From contig JALVTT010000079.1 in the NCBI GenBank assembly GCA_027024025.1, forward strand, positions 1 to 36,090: a DNA stretch of 36,090 nucleotides. Reading direction: 5' to 3'. The number at the start of each line of letters is the position of its first letter. Positions within the stretch are counted from its first letter, which is position 1. Source of the stretch: Sedimenticola sp. (GTDB taxonomy: Bacteria > Pseudomonadota > Gammaproteobacteria > Chromatiales > Chromatiaceae). The position numbers were made by a program, and so were the translations under genes. The notes beneath the pieces are model-generated. The model did not search any database and was not told the origin of the DNA. It saw only the letters and a list, made by a program, of their open reading frames with translations. Of the stretch, positions 22,424 through 32,772 are shown piece after piece.

Positions 22424-23872
22424 TCATCCGTCCAGCTGACGCGCCACGATCCCGCCCAGGCGCACCACGGCCTGTTCGATCGCCTCGCTCCAGGAATGCC
22501 CGCAGCTGATGCGGATGAAGTTGCGATAGCGGCGGGTGGCGGAGAACAGGATCCCCGGGGTGATGCTGATGCCCGCCTCCAGGGCCAGGTGAAACACCTC
22601 CAGGCAGTCACTGCCGCGCGGCATCTCCACCCACAGCACGAAGCCGCCGCCCGGCTGGGTGATGCGCGTGCCCGGCGGGAAATGCCGCGCCACCAGCAGG
22701 CGCATGCGTTCGACCTGGTCGCGGAAGGCCTTGCGCAGGCGCCGCAGATGGCGCTCGTATTCGCCGCTGCGCAGATACTCGGACACGCCCAGCTGGGTCA
22801 GCGAGGTGGTCGCCGAGGTCGTGGCCTGTTTCCATTCCAGCACATCGTCCAGATAGCCGCCGGCCAGCACCCAGCCGACACGATAGCCGGGCGCCAGGGT
22901 CTTGGAGAAGGACGAACAGGTCAGCACCTTGCCGGACAGGTCGAAGCGCCGCACCGGGGGTGGGCGCTCGCCCTCGAAGTACAGGTCGCCGTAGATGTCG
23001 TCCTCGATCAGGGCCACATCGTGCTCGGCCACCAGTTCGGCGATGCGGCGCTTGTTGGCCTCCGGCATCAGGGCGCCCAGCGGGTTGTTGAAATTGGGCA
23101 CCGTGAGCACCGCGCGGATGTCCATGGTCTCCAGCGCCAGCTGCAGGGCCTCGGGGCACATGCCGGTCTCGGGGTCGGTATCGATCTCCAGCGCCAGCAG
23201 CCCCATGCGCTCGATCAGGCGCAGCACCGAGAAATAGGTCGGTGACTCGACCGCGATGATGTCGCCGCGCCGCGCCACCGTCTGCAGGGCCAGGGTCAGG
23301 GCCTCGGTGGCGCCCGAGGTGATCACCACCTCCTCGGGCGAGACGCCGATGCCCAGATCGGCATAGCGCCGCGCGATCTGCCGGCGCAGCCGCGGCAGGC
23401 CCGGCGGAAAGCAGTAATCGATGGCCTCGCCGGCATGCAGCGCGGCGGCGCGGCGGGTGGCGCGCAACAGGCCCTTGCCCGGCATCAGATCGGGCGAGGG
23501 CACCGCGGCGCCCAGGGGCACGATCTCGGGATTGTTGGCGAGCAGAAAGATCTCCTCGAACAGCTCGCCGAAGCGCACCTTGCGCGGCTTGCAGCACACC
23601 GCGCGCCGACGCGGCACCGGCGCCGCCGGCTGCGGCAGGCCGTTCACATAGAAACCCGACTGTGGCCGCACCCGCAACACGCCGCGGTCCTCCAGCTCGG
23701 CATAGGCCTGCTTCACCGTGGAGATGCTGACCTTGAGCTGCCGGCTCAGCCCGCGCAGCGAGGGCGCCCGGTCACCCGGTTGCAGGGTGCCCTGTTCGAT
23801 CAGGTCGAGGATATGGCGCGAGACCCGGTCATACAGAAAACCCGTCTCGCGCCGGCTGGTGGCAACTGTCAT
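22424..23872 (-). CDS. MocR-type regulator (GntR helix-turn-helix fused to aminotransferase class I)
   Basis: The track start at 23884 is a TTG; the ATG at 23872 has GGAG eight bases upstream and is preferred, giving 482 residues. Residues about 15-80 are a GntR winged helix (YDRVSRHILDLIEQGTLQPG, then LSRQLKVSISTVKQAYAEL). The rest is a fold-type I PLP-dependent domain with NFNNPLG and the PLP-binding Lys in SSFSKTLAPGYR. MocR proteins usually use the PLP domain as effector sensor. It is divergent from the DUF1127 gene, and the shared 111-base gap carries an inverted repeat, so it probably regulates that gene and itself. Confidence 0.93.
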   Translation of the reverse strand: MTVATSRRETGFLYDRVSRHILDLIEQGTLQPGDRAPSLRGLSRQLKVSISTVKQAYAELEDRGVLRVRPQSGFYVNGLPQPAAPVPRRRAVCCKPRKVRFGELFEEIFLLANNPEIVPLGAAVPSPDLMPGKGLLRATRRAAALHAGEAIDYCFPPGLPRLRRQIARRYADLGIGVSPEEVVITSGATEALTLALQTVARRGDIIAVESPTYFSVLRLIERMGLLALEIDTDPETGMCPEALQLALETMDIRAVLTVPNFNNPLGALMPEANKRRIAELVAEHDVALIEDDIYGDLYFEGERPPPVRRFDLSGKVLTCSSFSKTLAPGYRVGWVLAGGYLDDVLEWKQATTSATTSLTQLGVSEYLRSGEYERHLRRLRKAFRDQVERMRLLVARHFPPGTRITQPGGGFVLWVEMPRGSDCLEVFHLALEAGISITPGILFSATRRYRNFIRISCGHSWSEAIEQAVVRLGGIVARQLDG

Positions 23873-23915
23873 CACCCGCTCCAAACTGTGTTGGTCACAT
23901 TTCTGATTTTCTGAA

Positions 23916-23932
23916 ACTGTTGATGTAACAGT
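23916..23932. promoter_or_regulatory. Candidate operator between the MocR-type gene and the DUF1127 gene
   Basis: ACTGTT-GATGT-AACAGT is a perfect 6-bp inverted repeat with a five-base spacer. A third ACTGT copy lies at 23885-23889, in direct orientation to the left arm and 31 bases from it. A -35-like TTGATG overlaps the repeat on the plus strand. GntR/MocR proteins bind such repeats next to their own genes; assignment here is by position. Confidence 0.5.
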
Positions 23933-23983
23933 AGACCCACTACGCTAAGACTACCAGCCACACCGGGACAGGAGACCCCACCC

Positions 23984-24190
23984 ATGAACACCCAGGCCCT
24001 CACCCTTCCGCAATGGGAACAGCCCGGCCTTCGCAGACATCTGGCCCGGGCCCTCTGCACCCTGAACCGCTGGCACGAACGGGCGCGCCAGCGCCGCCAG
24101 CTGGCCCGGCTGGACGCGCATCAGCTTCGGGACATCGGCATCAGCCGCGAGCAGGCGCTGGCGGAGGCCCGCCGCCCCTTCTGGGAATGA
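23984..24190 (+). CDS. DUF1127 (YjiS-like) small protein
   Basis: A 68-residue protein with a Trp/Arg-rich middle (LCTLNRWHERARQRRQLARL) and the DUF1127 core DAHQLRDIGISREQALAEA. The AGGAG ahead of the ATG supports this start. DUF1127 proteins are small, basic and RNA- or phosphate/stress-linked in other bacteria; some lie beside MocR-type regulators. It is divergent from the regulator at 22424-23872 and converges on yaaA, with nine bases between stops. Confidence 0.88.
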   Translation: MNTQALTLPQWEQPGLRRHLARALCTLNRWHERARQRRQLARLDAHQLRDIGISREQALAEARRPFWE

Positions 24191-24199
24191 GCGCCGGCC

Positions 24200-24967
24200 T
24201 CAGCGGGTGAAGACCCAGGTGTCGCCCTTGGAGAGATCCGGGTTGTAGGCGTAACCGGCGTAGTCGAAGGCCTTGAGCTGCTCCGGGTCGGAGAGCCGTT
24301 CGGTGATGAGATAGCGGCTCATCAGGCCGCGCGCCTTTTTGGCGTAGATGCCGATCATCTTGTAGCTGCCGTCGTCACGATGTTCCTTGAACTGCGGGGT
24401 GATGATCCGTCCCTTAAGTTTCTTTGGACGCACGGCCTTGAAGTATTCGTTCGAGGCGAGGTTGATCAGCACATCGTCACCCTGCGCGGCCAGGGCCTCG
24501 TTGAGCTTTTCGGTGATCATGTCGCCCCAGAAGTCGTAGAGATTCCTGCCGCGCGGGTTGGGCAGGGAGGTGCCCATCTCCAGGCGGTAGGGCAGCATCA
24601 GGTCCAGCGGACGCAGCACCCCGTACAGGCCGGAGAGCATACGCAGATGATCCTGGGCGAAGGCGATGTCCCCGGCCTCGAACTGGTCGGCGTTGAGCCC
24701 GGCATACACATCGCCCTTGAAGGCGAACAGGGCCTGCTTGGCCTTGTCCTTGGTGATCTTCGGCGTCCAGGCCTGGTAGCGCTCGTAATTGAGTTGCGCC
24801 AGCCTGTCGCTGAGCTTCATCAGCCCGGCGATCCGCTCGGCCGAGTAGTCCTTGAGGATGTCGATCAACTGCTTCGACTCATCCAGCAGCTCGGGCAGGG
24901 TGGCCTGCTCGGTGGGGGCAGGGGTGTCGTAGTCCAGTTTCTTGGCGGGCGAGATGACGATGAGCAC
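24200..24967 (-). CDS. yaaA: Peroxide-stress protein YaaA (DUF328)
   Basis: I chose the GTG at 24967, which gives 255 residues and the standard start [17 protein letters not shown] lies nine bases upstream. The track ORF extends to 25045 with a basic, Pro-rich stretch unlike the family. Conserved segments include [30 protein letters not shown] and [11 protein letters not shown]. In E. coli YaaA limits intracellular iron and oxidative DNA damage under peroxide stress. It follows the TonB-domain remnant and may be read with it. Confidence 0.94.
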   Translation of the reverse strand: MLIVISPAKKLDYDTPAPTEQATLPELLDESKQLIDILKDYSAERIAGLMKLSDRLAQLNYERYQAWTPKITKDKAKQALFAFKGDVYAGLNADQFEAGDIAFAQDHLRMLSGLYGVLRPLDLMLPYRLEMGTSLPNPRGRNLYDFWGDMITEKLNEALAAQGDDVLINLASNEYFKAVRPKKLKGRIITPQFKEHRDDGSYKMIGIYAKKARGLMSRYLITERLSDPEQLKAFDYAGYAYNPDLSKGDTWVFTR

Positions 24968-25068
24968 GGAACAGGGCCTCTTGGGTGGGCGTCGTGGGGT
25001 TGCTGTTGGCGATACCTGCCGCCGCATGGTCCTGCCTTGGATCACCCCCTGTCAATCCCGAGAAACCA

Positions 25069-25266
25069 TCATCGTCGCAGGAAATAATGGATGGGCACCT
25101 CGATACGCCAATGGTCCCGCTTCAGGACCGCGGGCAGCGGTCCGGCATGATCCAGGCGCTTCAGAGTCTGCCTTGCGGCGCGGTCCAGACGGCTGGAACC
25201 CGATGACTGCTTGATCCGGACCTGAAGGAAGCGGCCATCCGCGCCGATCAACAGATCGAGCACCAC
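25069..25266 (-). pseudogene. Orphan TonB C-terminal domain, truncated at its N-terminus
   Basis: The 65-residue ORF is nearly a full TonB C-terminal domain: VLDLLIGADGRFLQVRIK, then SSGSSRLDRAARQTLKRLD and VPIHYF. The membrane anchor, Pro-rich linker and first strand are missing. An in-frame TAG (25279-25281) stops the frame just upstream, and the codons before it do not look like TonB. AGGAGGAA sits eight bases before a GTG, so a free domain might still be made. More likely it is a remnant left by a rearrangement next to mnmG. It lies between mnmG and yaaA on the same strand. Confidence 0.7.
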
Positions 25267-25302
25267 CCGACCTTCCTCCTAGGGACTGTCGATCGAACCA
25301 GA

Positions 25303-25318
25303 CTTGATCCTTGTCAAG
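25303..25318 (-). other. Small inverted repeat after mnmG
   Basis: CTTGA and TCAAG flank a six-base loop shortly after the mnmG stop on the minus strand. There is no T-run, so termination is weakly supported. TTGACA within it looks like a -35, but no fitting -10 follows. Confidence 0.25.
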
Positions 25319-25327
25319 CCCGGCCGC

Positions 25328-27214
<1,887 letters not shown>

Positions 27215-27245
27215 GGGCTGTCACCCCGCCGAAGTCCGGCCCGAA

Positions 27246-27274
27246 ACTAAAGACAGACGCCGATTTTAGTCCAA
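27246..27274 (-). promoter_or_regulatory. Probable promoter of mnmG
   Basis: On the minus strand TTGGAC and TTTAGT are 17 bases apart, about 32 bases upstream of the mnmG ATG. ACTAAA (27246-27251) and TTTAGT (27265-27270) form an inverted repeat across the element. Confidence 0.5.
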
Positions 27275-27324
27275 AGCCCGCCCGCCATCCGCTGCAATCT
27301 TTACGGGCTTGGGCCGGTCTCCGA

Positions 27325-27342
27325 TCCAGTCGCTTCACTGGA
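27325..27342 (+). promoter_or_regulatory. Hairpin covering the Shine-Dalgarno of the thioredoxin-like gene
   Basis: TCCAGT and ACTGGA flank the loop CGCTTC. The right arm overlaps the GGAG that precedes the ATG at 27350, so folding of the mRNA would hide the ribosome binding site. Confidence 0.45.
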
Positions 27343-27349
27343 GATCCCC

Positions 27350-27889
27350 ATGCCCCGATATCGCGCCTCCGCCCGGCTGTTGTGCCTGCTGCTGCCGCTG
27401 CTCGCCGTCCGGCTTTCGGCCGAGACCCTCGACCGCCGCCCGCTGCCGCCGTTCACCCAGACCCAGCCGGCGGCCTGGTTCAACTCGCCGCCGCTGAAGG
27501 TCGGGGATCTGCGCGGCCGGGTGGTGCTGATCGACGTCTGGACCTACGGCTGCTGGAACTGCTACCGCTCCTTCCCCTGGCTGCGCGACCTGGAGGCGGA
27601 CCTTGCCGATCGGCCCTTCCAGGTGATCGGCATCCACACCCCCGAGTTCGCACACGAGCGCGATCCGGAACGGGTCGCCGCCAAGATCCGCGAATTCCGC
27701 CTCCACCACCCGGTGATGCTGGACAACGACAGGGCCTACTGGCGGGCCCTGGACAACCAGTACTGGCCCAGCTACTACCTGGTGGACAGGCAGGGCCGGC
27801 TGCGCTACCGCTTTGTCGGCGAGACCCATGCGGACGACCGCCAGGCGCAGATCATCCGTCAGGCCATCGAGACCCTGCTGGCGGAATGA
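27350..27889 (+). CDS. Secreted thioredoxin-like (TlpA/redoxin family) protein
   Basis: A 179-residue protein with an N-terminal signal peptide (RLLCLLLPLLAVRLSA, cleavage around AETL). The thioredoxin fold has its active site at WTYGCWNCYRSFP, a CxxC of the CWNC type. This resembles DipZ/TlpA-like domains with WTY.C.NC. The C-terminal part carries YWPSYYLVDRQGRLRYRF, the family's cis-Pro region. It probably acts as a periplasmic thiol-disulfide protein; the partner is unknown. It is divergent from mnmG and followed by another secreted protein. Confidence 0.9.
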   Translation: MPRYRASARLLCLLLPLLAVRLSAETLDRRPLPPFTQTQPAAWFNSPPLKVGDLRGRVVLIDVWTYGCWNCYRSFPWLRDLEADLADRPFQVIGIHTPEFAHERDPERVAAKIREFRLHHPVMLDNDRAYWRALDNQYWPSYYLVDRQGRLRYRFVGETHADDRQAQIIRQAIETLLAE

Positions 27890-27956
27890 ACCCGCGTTGC
27901 CCTCTCCGGCGGCTGGGTTACACTCGGGGTCTTCCGGTCATGAAATGGAGTCGCGC

Positions 27957-28856
27957 ATGAAAATCCTGTTGCTCTCTCTGACGCTCGCCTGCCTGCTGGC
28001 AGGCCCCGCATTGGCCGCCGGCCAGGGCGAAAAGCCCCTGCTCGAGGAACTGCGCGCGCTGGCGGAGAAGGCGCGTCGTCAGCAGGCGGCGGACCGCTGG
28101 CTGCAACGCGCCCTGGACGACCTGGTCGCGCGTTACGACCGGCCCTGGCAGCGAACCCTGCTGTTCGATGACTTCAGCGATGGTGATTTCAGACGCAACC
28201 CGGCCTGGCAGGTGGTCGAGGGCCGCTTCGAGGTATCGCGCGCCCAAGGCCTGGTCGCCCGCGCCGGAGACCCGGTTCGGGCCGGACGGACGACCGACGA
28301 AGCCGATGCCCGGGCGCAGCCGGATCTGACCGGCGCCCTGGTCGGGGCCATCCTGGACCAGGCCTTCGGGACCAACAAGCATCAGGAGGACAGGCCCGGC
28401 GATCATGAACGAAACGCGGTCCCGTTCGCCTCCGGGCCCAACCGGATCCGGGTCAAGGCCGGGGTGAGCAATGCCTTCGCCATCACCGCCACCCTGCGCG
28501 CCAGTGACCGGCCGGCGACCCGCTTCGAGATCGCCGTGCTGCAGGACACCCGCGGCCGATACGGCTATCGCCTGCGCGTGGACGCGGGCCGGCCCGGACA
28601 GGTGGAGCTGGTGCGTCTGCGCCGGGGTTACGAGGCCATTGTGGAACGCGCAAAACTGCCCGCGGCGCTCGGCGACGGCCATCTGCACGACCTGGCCTGG
28701 CGCCAGGCGCCGGACGGCCGCGTCTCGGTCCTGCTCGACGACAAGCCGGTGTTCAGCGTGCGCGATCGCGCCTTCCGGGATGGCTATCCCTGGCTGGAGC
28801 TGCGCCAGGAAGGTGGCGAACTGGTGCTGCGCTCGCTGCGGGTCGAGGGGACCTGA
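27957..28856 (+). CDS. Secreted protein with a predicted jelly-roll (LamG-like) domain, function unknown
   Basis: The track ORF starts at 27813; the ATG at 27957 has GGAG upstream and begins a clear signal peptide (MKILLLSLTLACLLAGPALA), giving 299 residues. A helical charged segment (about 25-65) is followed by LLFDDFSDGDF...NPAWQVVEGRFEV, a pattern common at the start of concanavalin-like jelly-roll domains. VSVLLDDKPVFSVRD and YPWLELRQEGGELVLRSLRV are typical later strands. A polar insert lies at about 115-155. No catalytic residues are recognised. It is 67 bases after the thioredoxin-like gene and may share its transcript. Confidence 0.82.
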   Translation: MKILLLSLTLACLLAGPALAAGQGEKPLLEELRALAEKARRQQAADRWLQRALDDLVARYDRPWQRTLLFDDFSDGDFRRNPAWQVVEGRFEVSRAQGLVARAGDPVRAGRTTDEADARAQPDLTGALVGAILDQAFGTNKHQEDRPGDHERNAVPFASGPNRIRVKAGVSNAFAITATLRASDRPATRFEIAVLQDTRGRYGYRLRVDAGRPGQVELVRLRRGYEAIVERAKLPAALGDGHLHDLAWRQAPDGRVSVLLDDKPVFSVRDRAFRDGYPWLELRQEGGELVLRSLRVEGT

Positions 28857-28890
28857 GCCGGCCGGCGGGCGCCTGATCCGAAGCGCTCAG
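28853..28890. other. Inverted repeat at the convergent stops of the secreted protein and murI
   Basis: CTGAGC at the first stop codon and GCTCAG at the murI stop form a 6-bp inverted repeat around a GC-rich 26-base centre. It could act as a bidirectional terminator stem, but T-runs are absent on both sides. Confidence 0.3.
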
Positions 28891-29672
28891 CAAGGCAGAT
28901 CCCCGGTCTCTATCCCGTCTTCGATCGACAGCAGGTCTGAAACGCGCCGGGCCAGCGCGGCGGGATCGGCCGAGCTGAGCAGGCGCAGGCGGGGCCCGCC
29001 GGTGGCCGGGCGATCGACCTCGGGCACCCGGCGGCGCAGTTCGGCGGTCACGGCGGGCGCCGGGTCGATCAGGCCTTCATGCCCGCCCACCGCCTCGGCG
29101 ATGACATCGCTCAGAAAGGGGAAGTGGGTGCAGGCCAGGACCCAGGTGTCCACGCCCCGCTCGATCATGGGTTGCAGTTCCCTGCGCAGTCCCTCCACGA
29201 AGTCCGGTGCCTGTTCCTCGCCCTGTTCTATCCGCGTCACCCAATGATGCGGGGCGTACTCGATGACCTCGATGTCCGCGGCGTGGCGCTGACGCAGAGT
29301 CCGGTAACGGCGGCTGGCCAGGGTCGAGGCCGTGGCCAGGACCGCAACCCGACCGCTGCGGGTCATGGCGGCGGCCGGCTTGATGGCCGGTTCCATGGCG
29401 ATCACCGGGATGTCCAGGGCCTCGCGGATGGCCTCGGCGGCCAGCGCGGTGGCGGTGTTGCAGGCGATGACCAGGGCATCGACGCCACGGTCGCGCAGGT
29501 GGCGGGCGATACGCAGGCTGCGCGCCCGGACCCATTCGGGCGGCCGCTCGCCATAGGGGGCGTGGGCCGAGTCGGCGCAATAGATGAACGAGGCCTGAGG
29601 CAGGTGGTTCAGGGCATGGCGCAAGACGCTCAGCCCGCCGATACCCGAATCGAACACCCCGATACGGATCAT
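28887..29672 (-). CDS. murI: Glutamate racemase
   Basis: Makes D-glutamate for peptidoglycan. The 261-residue protein starts [17 protein letters not shown]. The catalytic Cys pair is visible in IACNTATA and LACTHFPFL, and [11 protein letters not shown] is a family motif. Its ATG overlaps the mnmE stop (ATGA), so translation is coupled, an unusual but plausible pairing of tRNA modification and cell-wall genes. Confidence 0.97.
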   Translation of the reverse strand: MIRIGVFDSGIGGLSVLRHALNHLPQASFIYCADSAHAPYGERPPEWVRARSLRIARHLRDRGVDALVIACNTATALAAEAIREALDIPVIAMEPAIKPAAAMTRSGRVAVLATASTLASRRYRTLRQRHAADIEVIEYAPHHWVTRIEQGEEQAPDFVEGLRRELQPMIERGVDTWVLACTHFPFLSDVIAEAVGGHEGLIDPAPAVTAELRRRVPEVDRPATGGPRLRLLSSADPAALARRVSDLLSIEDGIETGDLPC

Positions 29673-31021
29673 TTGCCGATGCAGAAGCTGGAGAAGATCT
29701 CGCCGAGCAGGTCGTCGGCGCTGAACTCGCCGGTGATCTCGGACAGGGCGTTCTGCGCCTGGCGCAGATCCTCGGCCAGCAGTTCAGCGGCACGGGCCTG
29801 ACGCAGGGCCTCGGCCCCGGCGCGCAGATGGGCCTCGGTGCGCGCCAGCGCATCCAGATGACGGCGGCGCGCGAGAAACTCGCCTTCGGCGCCCTGCTCC
29901 AGACCCATGCACCGGCGCAGGTGCCCGCGCAACGCATCCATGCCCGCGCCGGTGCGCGCGCTGAGGCGGATCTCCACCTGCCCGTCGTGTTCATGCAGCC
30001 CGCAGGGCAGGCCGCTGAGATCGGCCTTGTTGTGGATGAAGGTGACCGGCACGCCGGAGGGCAGCTGGCATGGATCGAAGGCCCGGTGGCCAGGATCGGC
30101 CTGACCGTCATAGACCCACAGCACCCGGTCGGCCGATTCGATCTCGGCGCGCGCCCGTTCCACGCCGATACGCTCCACCTCGTCGGCCGCCTCGCGCAGC
30201 CCGGCAGTGTCCACCAGGTGCAGCGGCATGCCGTCGATCTGTACCGATTCGCGTACCAGGTCGCGGGTGGTGCCGGGGATGTCCGTCACGATGGCGCGTT
30301 CCGTTCCGGCCAGGGCGTTCAGCAGGCTGGACTTGCCGGCATTGGGCAGGCCCGCGATCACCAGGGTCATGCCGTCGCGCATCACCCGTCCGACACCGGC
30401 GCTGCGCCGCAGGGTCTGCAGCCGGTCGATCAGGCCGTCCAGGGCCTCGACGACATGGCGGTCGGCCAGAAAGTCGATCTCCTCCTCGGGGAAATCCAAG
30501 GCCCCCTCGACATACATGCGCAGATGGATCAGACCGTCCAGCAGTTCCTGCACGCGGCGCGAGAACACGCCCTCCAGGGAACGCAGGGCCAGGCGCGCCG
30601 CGGCCCGGGTCTCGCTGTCGATCAGATCGGCGACGGCCTCGGCCTGGGCCAGATCGAGCTTGTCGTTGAGAAAGGCGCGTTCGCTGAACTCACCGGCCCG
30701 CGCGATGCGCGCGCCCAGGGCCACGCAGCGTTCCAGCAGCATGTCCATGACCACCGGCCCGCCATGACCCTGCAGCTCCACCACGTCCTCGCCGGTGAAG
30801 GAATGCGGGGCGGGAAAATACAGCAGCAGGCCGGCGTCGATCGGGCTGCCGCCGGCATCGAGAAAGCGCACGAAATGGGCATGCCGCGGGACCGGCGAGA
30901 TACCGCTGATCCGCTCGCCTATGCTCAGGGCCCGCGGGCCCGACAGCCGCACGATGCCCACGCCGCCACGGCCCGGGGGCGTGGCGATGGCCGCGATGGT
31001 ATCGGCCACCGGCGCGGTCAT
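29669..31021 (-). CDS. mnmE: tRNA modification GTPase MnmE (TrmE)
   Basis: Partners MnmG in wobble uridine modification. The 450 residues include the N-terminal THF-binding domain ([19 protein letters not shown]), a G domain with [24 protein letters not shown] and NKAD, and the C-terminal CIGK motif. It starts seven bases after yidC and ends within murI's start codon. The order rpmH, rnpA, yidC, mnmE is standard for the origin region. Confidence 0.98.
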   Translation of the reverse strand: MTAPVADTIAAIATPPGRGGVGIVRLSGPRALSIGERISGISPVPRHAHFVRFLDAGGSPIDAGLLLYFPAPHSFTGEDVVELQGHGGPVVMDMLLERCVALGARIARAGEFSERAFLNDKLDLAQAEAVADLIDSETRAAARLALRSLEGVFSRRVQELLDGLIHLRMYVEGALDFPEEEIDFLADRHVVEALDGLIDRLQTLRRSAGVGRVMRDGMTLVIAGLPNAGKSSLLNALAGTERAIVTDIPGTTRDLVRESVQIDGMPLHLVDTAGLREAADEVERIGVERARAEIESADRVLWVYDGQADPGHRAFDPCQLPSGVPVTFIHNKADLSGLPCGLHEHDGQVEIRLSARTGAGMDALRGHLRRCMGLEQGAEGEFLARRRHLDALARTEAHLRAGAEALRQARAAELLAEDLRQAQNALSEITGEFSADDLLGEIFSSFCIGK

Positions 31022-31028
31022 GCCGGGA

Positions 31029-32675
31029 TCAGGCCTTGGCGCCCTGCTCGATGCGGCGGGTGATGAGCCACTGCTGGGCGATGGACAGGATGTTGTTGGT
31101 CACCCAGTAGATCACCAGCCCGGAGGGGAAGAAGGCGAACATGAAGCCGAACACCAGCGGCAGGAAGGACATGATCTTGGCCTGCATGGGATCCGGCGGC
31201 GCCGGGTTCAGCTTCTGCTGGATGAACATCGAGACCGCCATGATGATGGGCAGCACGAAATAGGGATCCTTGATCGAGAGATCCTTGATCCACAGGATCC
31301 ACGGCGCCTGGCGCATCTCCACATTCTCCAGCAGCACCCAGTACAGGGCGATGAAGAAGGGGATCTGCACCAGCATGGGCAGACAGCCGCCCAGGGGATT
31401 GATCTTCTCCTTCTTGTAGATCTCCATCATGGCCTGCTGCATGCGCTGCTTGTCGTCACCGTAACGGTCCTTGAGCGCCTGGATGCGCGGCCCCAGCTTG
31501 CGCATATTGGCCATGGAGCGATAGCTGGTCTCGGACAGCTTGAAGAACACCCCCTTGATCAGGATGGTGAAGATGATGATGGTCCAACCCCAGTTGCCGA
31601 CGAAGGCATAGATCCGGTCCAGGATCCAGTGGATGGGTTTGGCCAGGAAAACCAGCCAGCCATAGTCCACGGTCAGGTCCAGGCCCTCGGCCACCTTCGG
31701 CAGCTCCTGGGTGGACTTGGGTCCGATGAAGCCGGTGCCGCCGAACTCGGCACTGGCACCCGGCGCCACGCTGCGCACCGGGGTATAGGCGCCCAGGACA
31801 TAGCGCTGTTCACCGACCTGCTTGCCATAGAAGTGCTCGGTCTCGCCGCGCGGCGGCACGAAGGCCGCGAGGAAATAGTGCTGGATCATGGCGATCCAGC
31901 CGTCCTTTACATCGATATTGGGCTCGCCCTCGGCCAGCTTGGAGAACTTGTACTTGCGGTACTTGTCCTCCGGCGAATAGATGGCGCCGCCGGTAAAGGT
32001 GTACATCATGCCCGGCCCCTTCTTGACCTGCGGCTCGCCGCGCTGCAGCTGGCGGTACTCCCGGCCGCTCCAGGGCTTGTCCGAGCCGTTGTGCACGATC
32101 TCCTTCAATTCGAAGGCGTGGGTGCCGCGCCTGAACACATAGCGCTTGGTCACCTGCACCCCGTCCGGTGAGCGCCAGGTGAAATCCACCTGCAGGCGCT
32201 CGGCCTTGGGGTCCATGCGGTATTCCCGGCTGGCGCTGCTGAACAGGGCCAGGTGGGTCGGCGCCCGATCCTTGTCGCTGGACAGCAGCCCGCTCTGCGC
32301 GATGAAGAAGTCCTTGGGATCCCGGCTCAGCAGGCGAACCTTGACGTCCGGCTGGTCCACCGACACCGGAAAGTCCACCAGATGCGCCTGCACGATGGTC
32401 GCGCCCCTGGGGTCGATCTCGAGATCCAGCTTGTCGGTCACGACATGCACCAGCGCAGCCTTGGGATTCTCGGCGGCCGCTTTGCCACTGTTGGGCGCAG
32501 CCGGCACCGTGGCCCTGTCGGTGGCAACCTGCGGCACGGCCTTGTCGCCCGGGACCGTCTGGGCGGCGGCCTGGGCCTGTTGTCTGGGACGCACATAGTC
32601 GTCCTGCCAGGCCTGCCACAGCTGCAGGGAGACGAAGGCCAGGGCCATGAACAAGAACAGGCGTATGTTACTCAT
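31029..32675 (-). CDS. yidC: Membrane protein insertase YidC
   Basis: Inserts membrane proteins, alone or with Sec. The 548-residue protein has an N-terminal membrane helix ([17 protein letters not shown]), a large periplasmic beta domain (about 60-340) and the C-terminal five-helix core with [15 protein letters not shown] and [20 protein letters not shown]. The short region after the last helix ends RRIEQGAKA. The promoter at 32744-32772 overlaps the end of rnpA. The small yidD gene, usually between rnpA and yidC, is missing here. Confidence 0.98.
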   Translation of the reverse strand: MSNIRLFLFMALAFVSLQLWQAWQDDYVRPRQQAQAAAQTVPGDKAVPQVATDRATVPAAPNSGKAAAENPKAALVHVVTDKLDLEIDPRGATIVQAHLVDFPVSVDQPDVKVRLLSRDPKDFFIAQSGLLSSDKDRAPTHLALFSSASREYRMDPKAERLQVDFTWRSPDGVQVTKRYVFRRGTHAFELKEIVHNGSDKPWSGREYRQLQRGEPQVKKGPGMMYTFTGGAIYSPEDKYRKYKFSKLAEGEPNIDVKDGWIAMIQHYFLAAFVPPRGETEHFYGKQVGEQRYVLGAYTPVRSVAPGASAEFGGTGFIGPKSTQELPKVAEGLDLTVDYGWLVFLAKPIHWILDRIYAFVGNWGWTIIIFTILIKGVFFKLSETSYRSMANMRKLGPRIQALKDRYGDDKQRMQQAMMEIYKKEKINPLGGCLPMLVQIPFFIALYWVLLENVEMRQAPWILWIKDLSIKDPYFVLPIIMAVSMFIQQKLNPAPPDPMQAKIMSFLPLVFGFMFAFFPSGLVIYWVTNNILSIAQQWLITRRIEQGAKA

Positions 32676-32702
32676 TGGGATATCGGGACTCTCGATTGAC
32701 CA

Positions 32703-32724
32703 GGCCGGGCAACGATTGCCGGCC
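32703..32724 (-). other. Hairpin in the yidC leader
   Basis: GGCC-G-GGCAA pairs with TTGCC-GGCC around a CGA loop, with a single bulged base. It lies between the predicted yidC promoter and its ATG and would form in the leader mRNA. Confidence 0.45.
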
Positions 32725-32743
32725 GTGGCGATGCAAAGCGCGA

Positions 32744-32772
32744 AGTTTAAGCCACGGGCCGCGGGCTGTCAT
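32744..32772 (-). promoter_or_regulatory. Probable promoter of yidC overlapping the rnpA stop
   Basis: On the minus strand ATGACA and TAAACT are 17 bases apart. The -35 contains the rnpA stop codon, so yidC-mnmE-murI may have its own start in addition to read-through. Confidence 0.5.

Noticed and set aside
27942-27962. Six-codon ORF before the secreted protein start
   Set aside because: The end of a long shadow frame; no separate ribosome binding site and no sign of a leader peptide.
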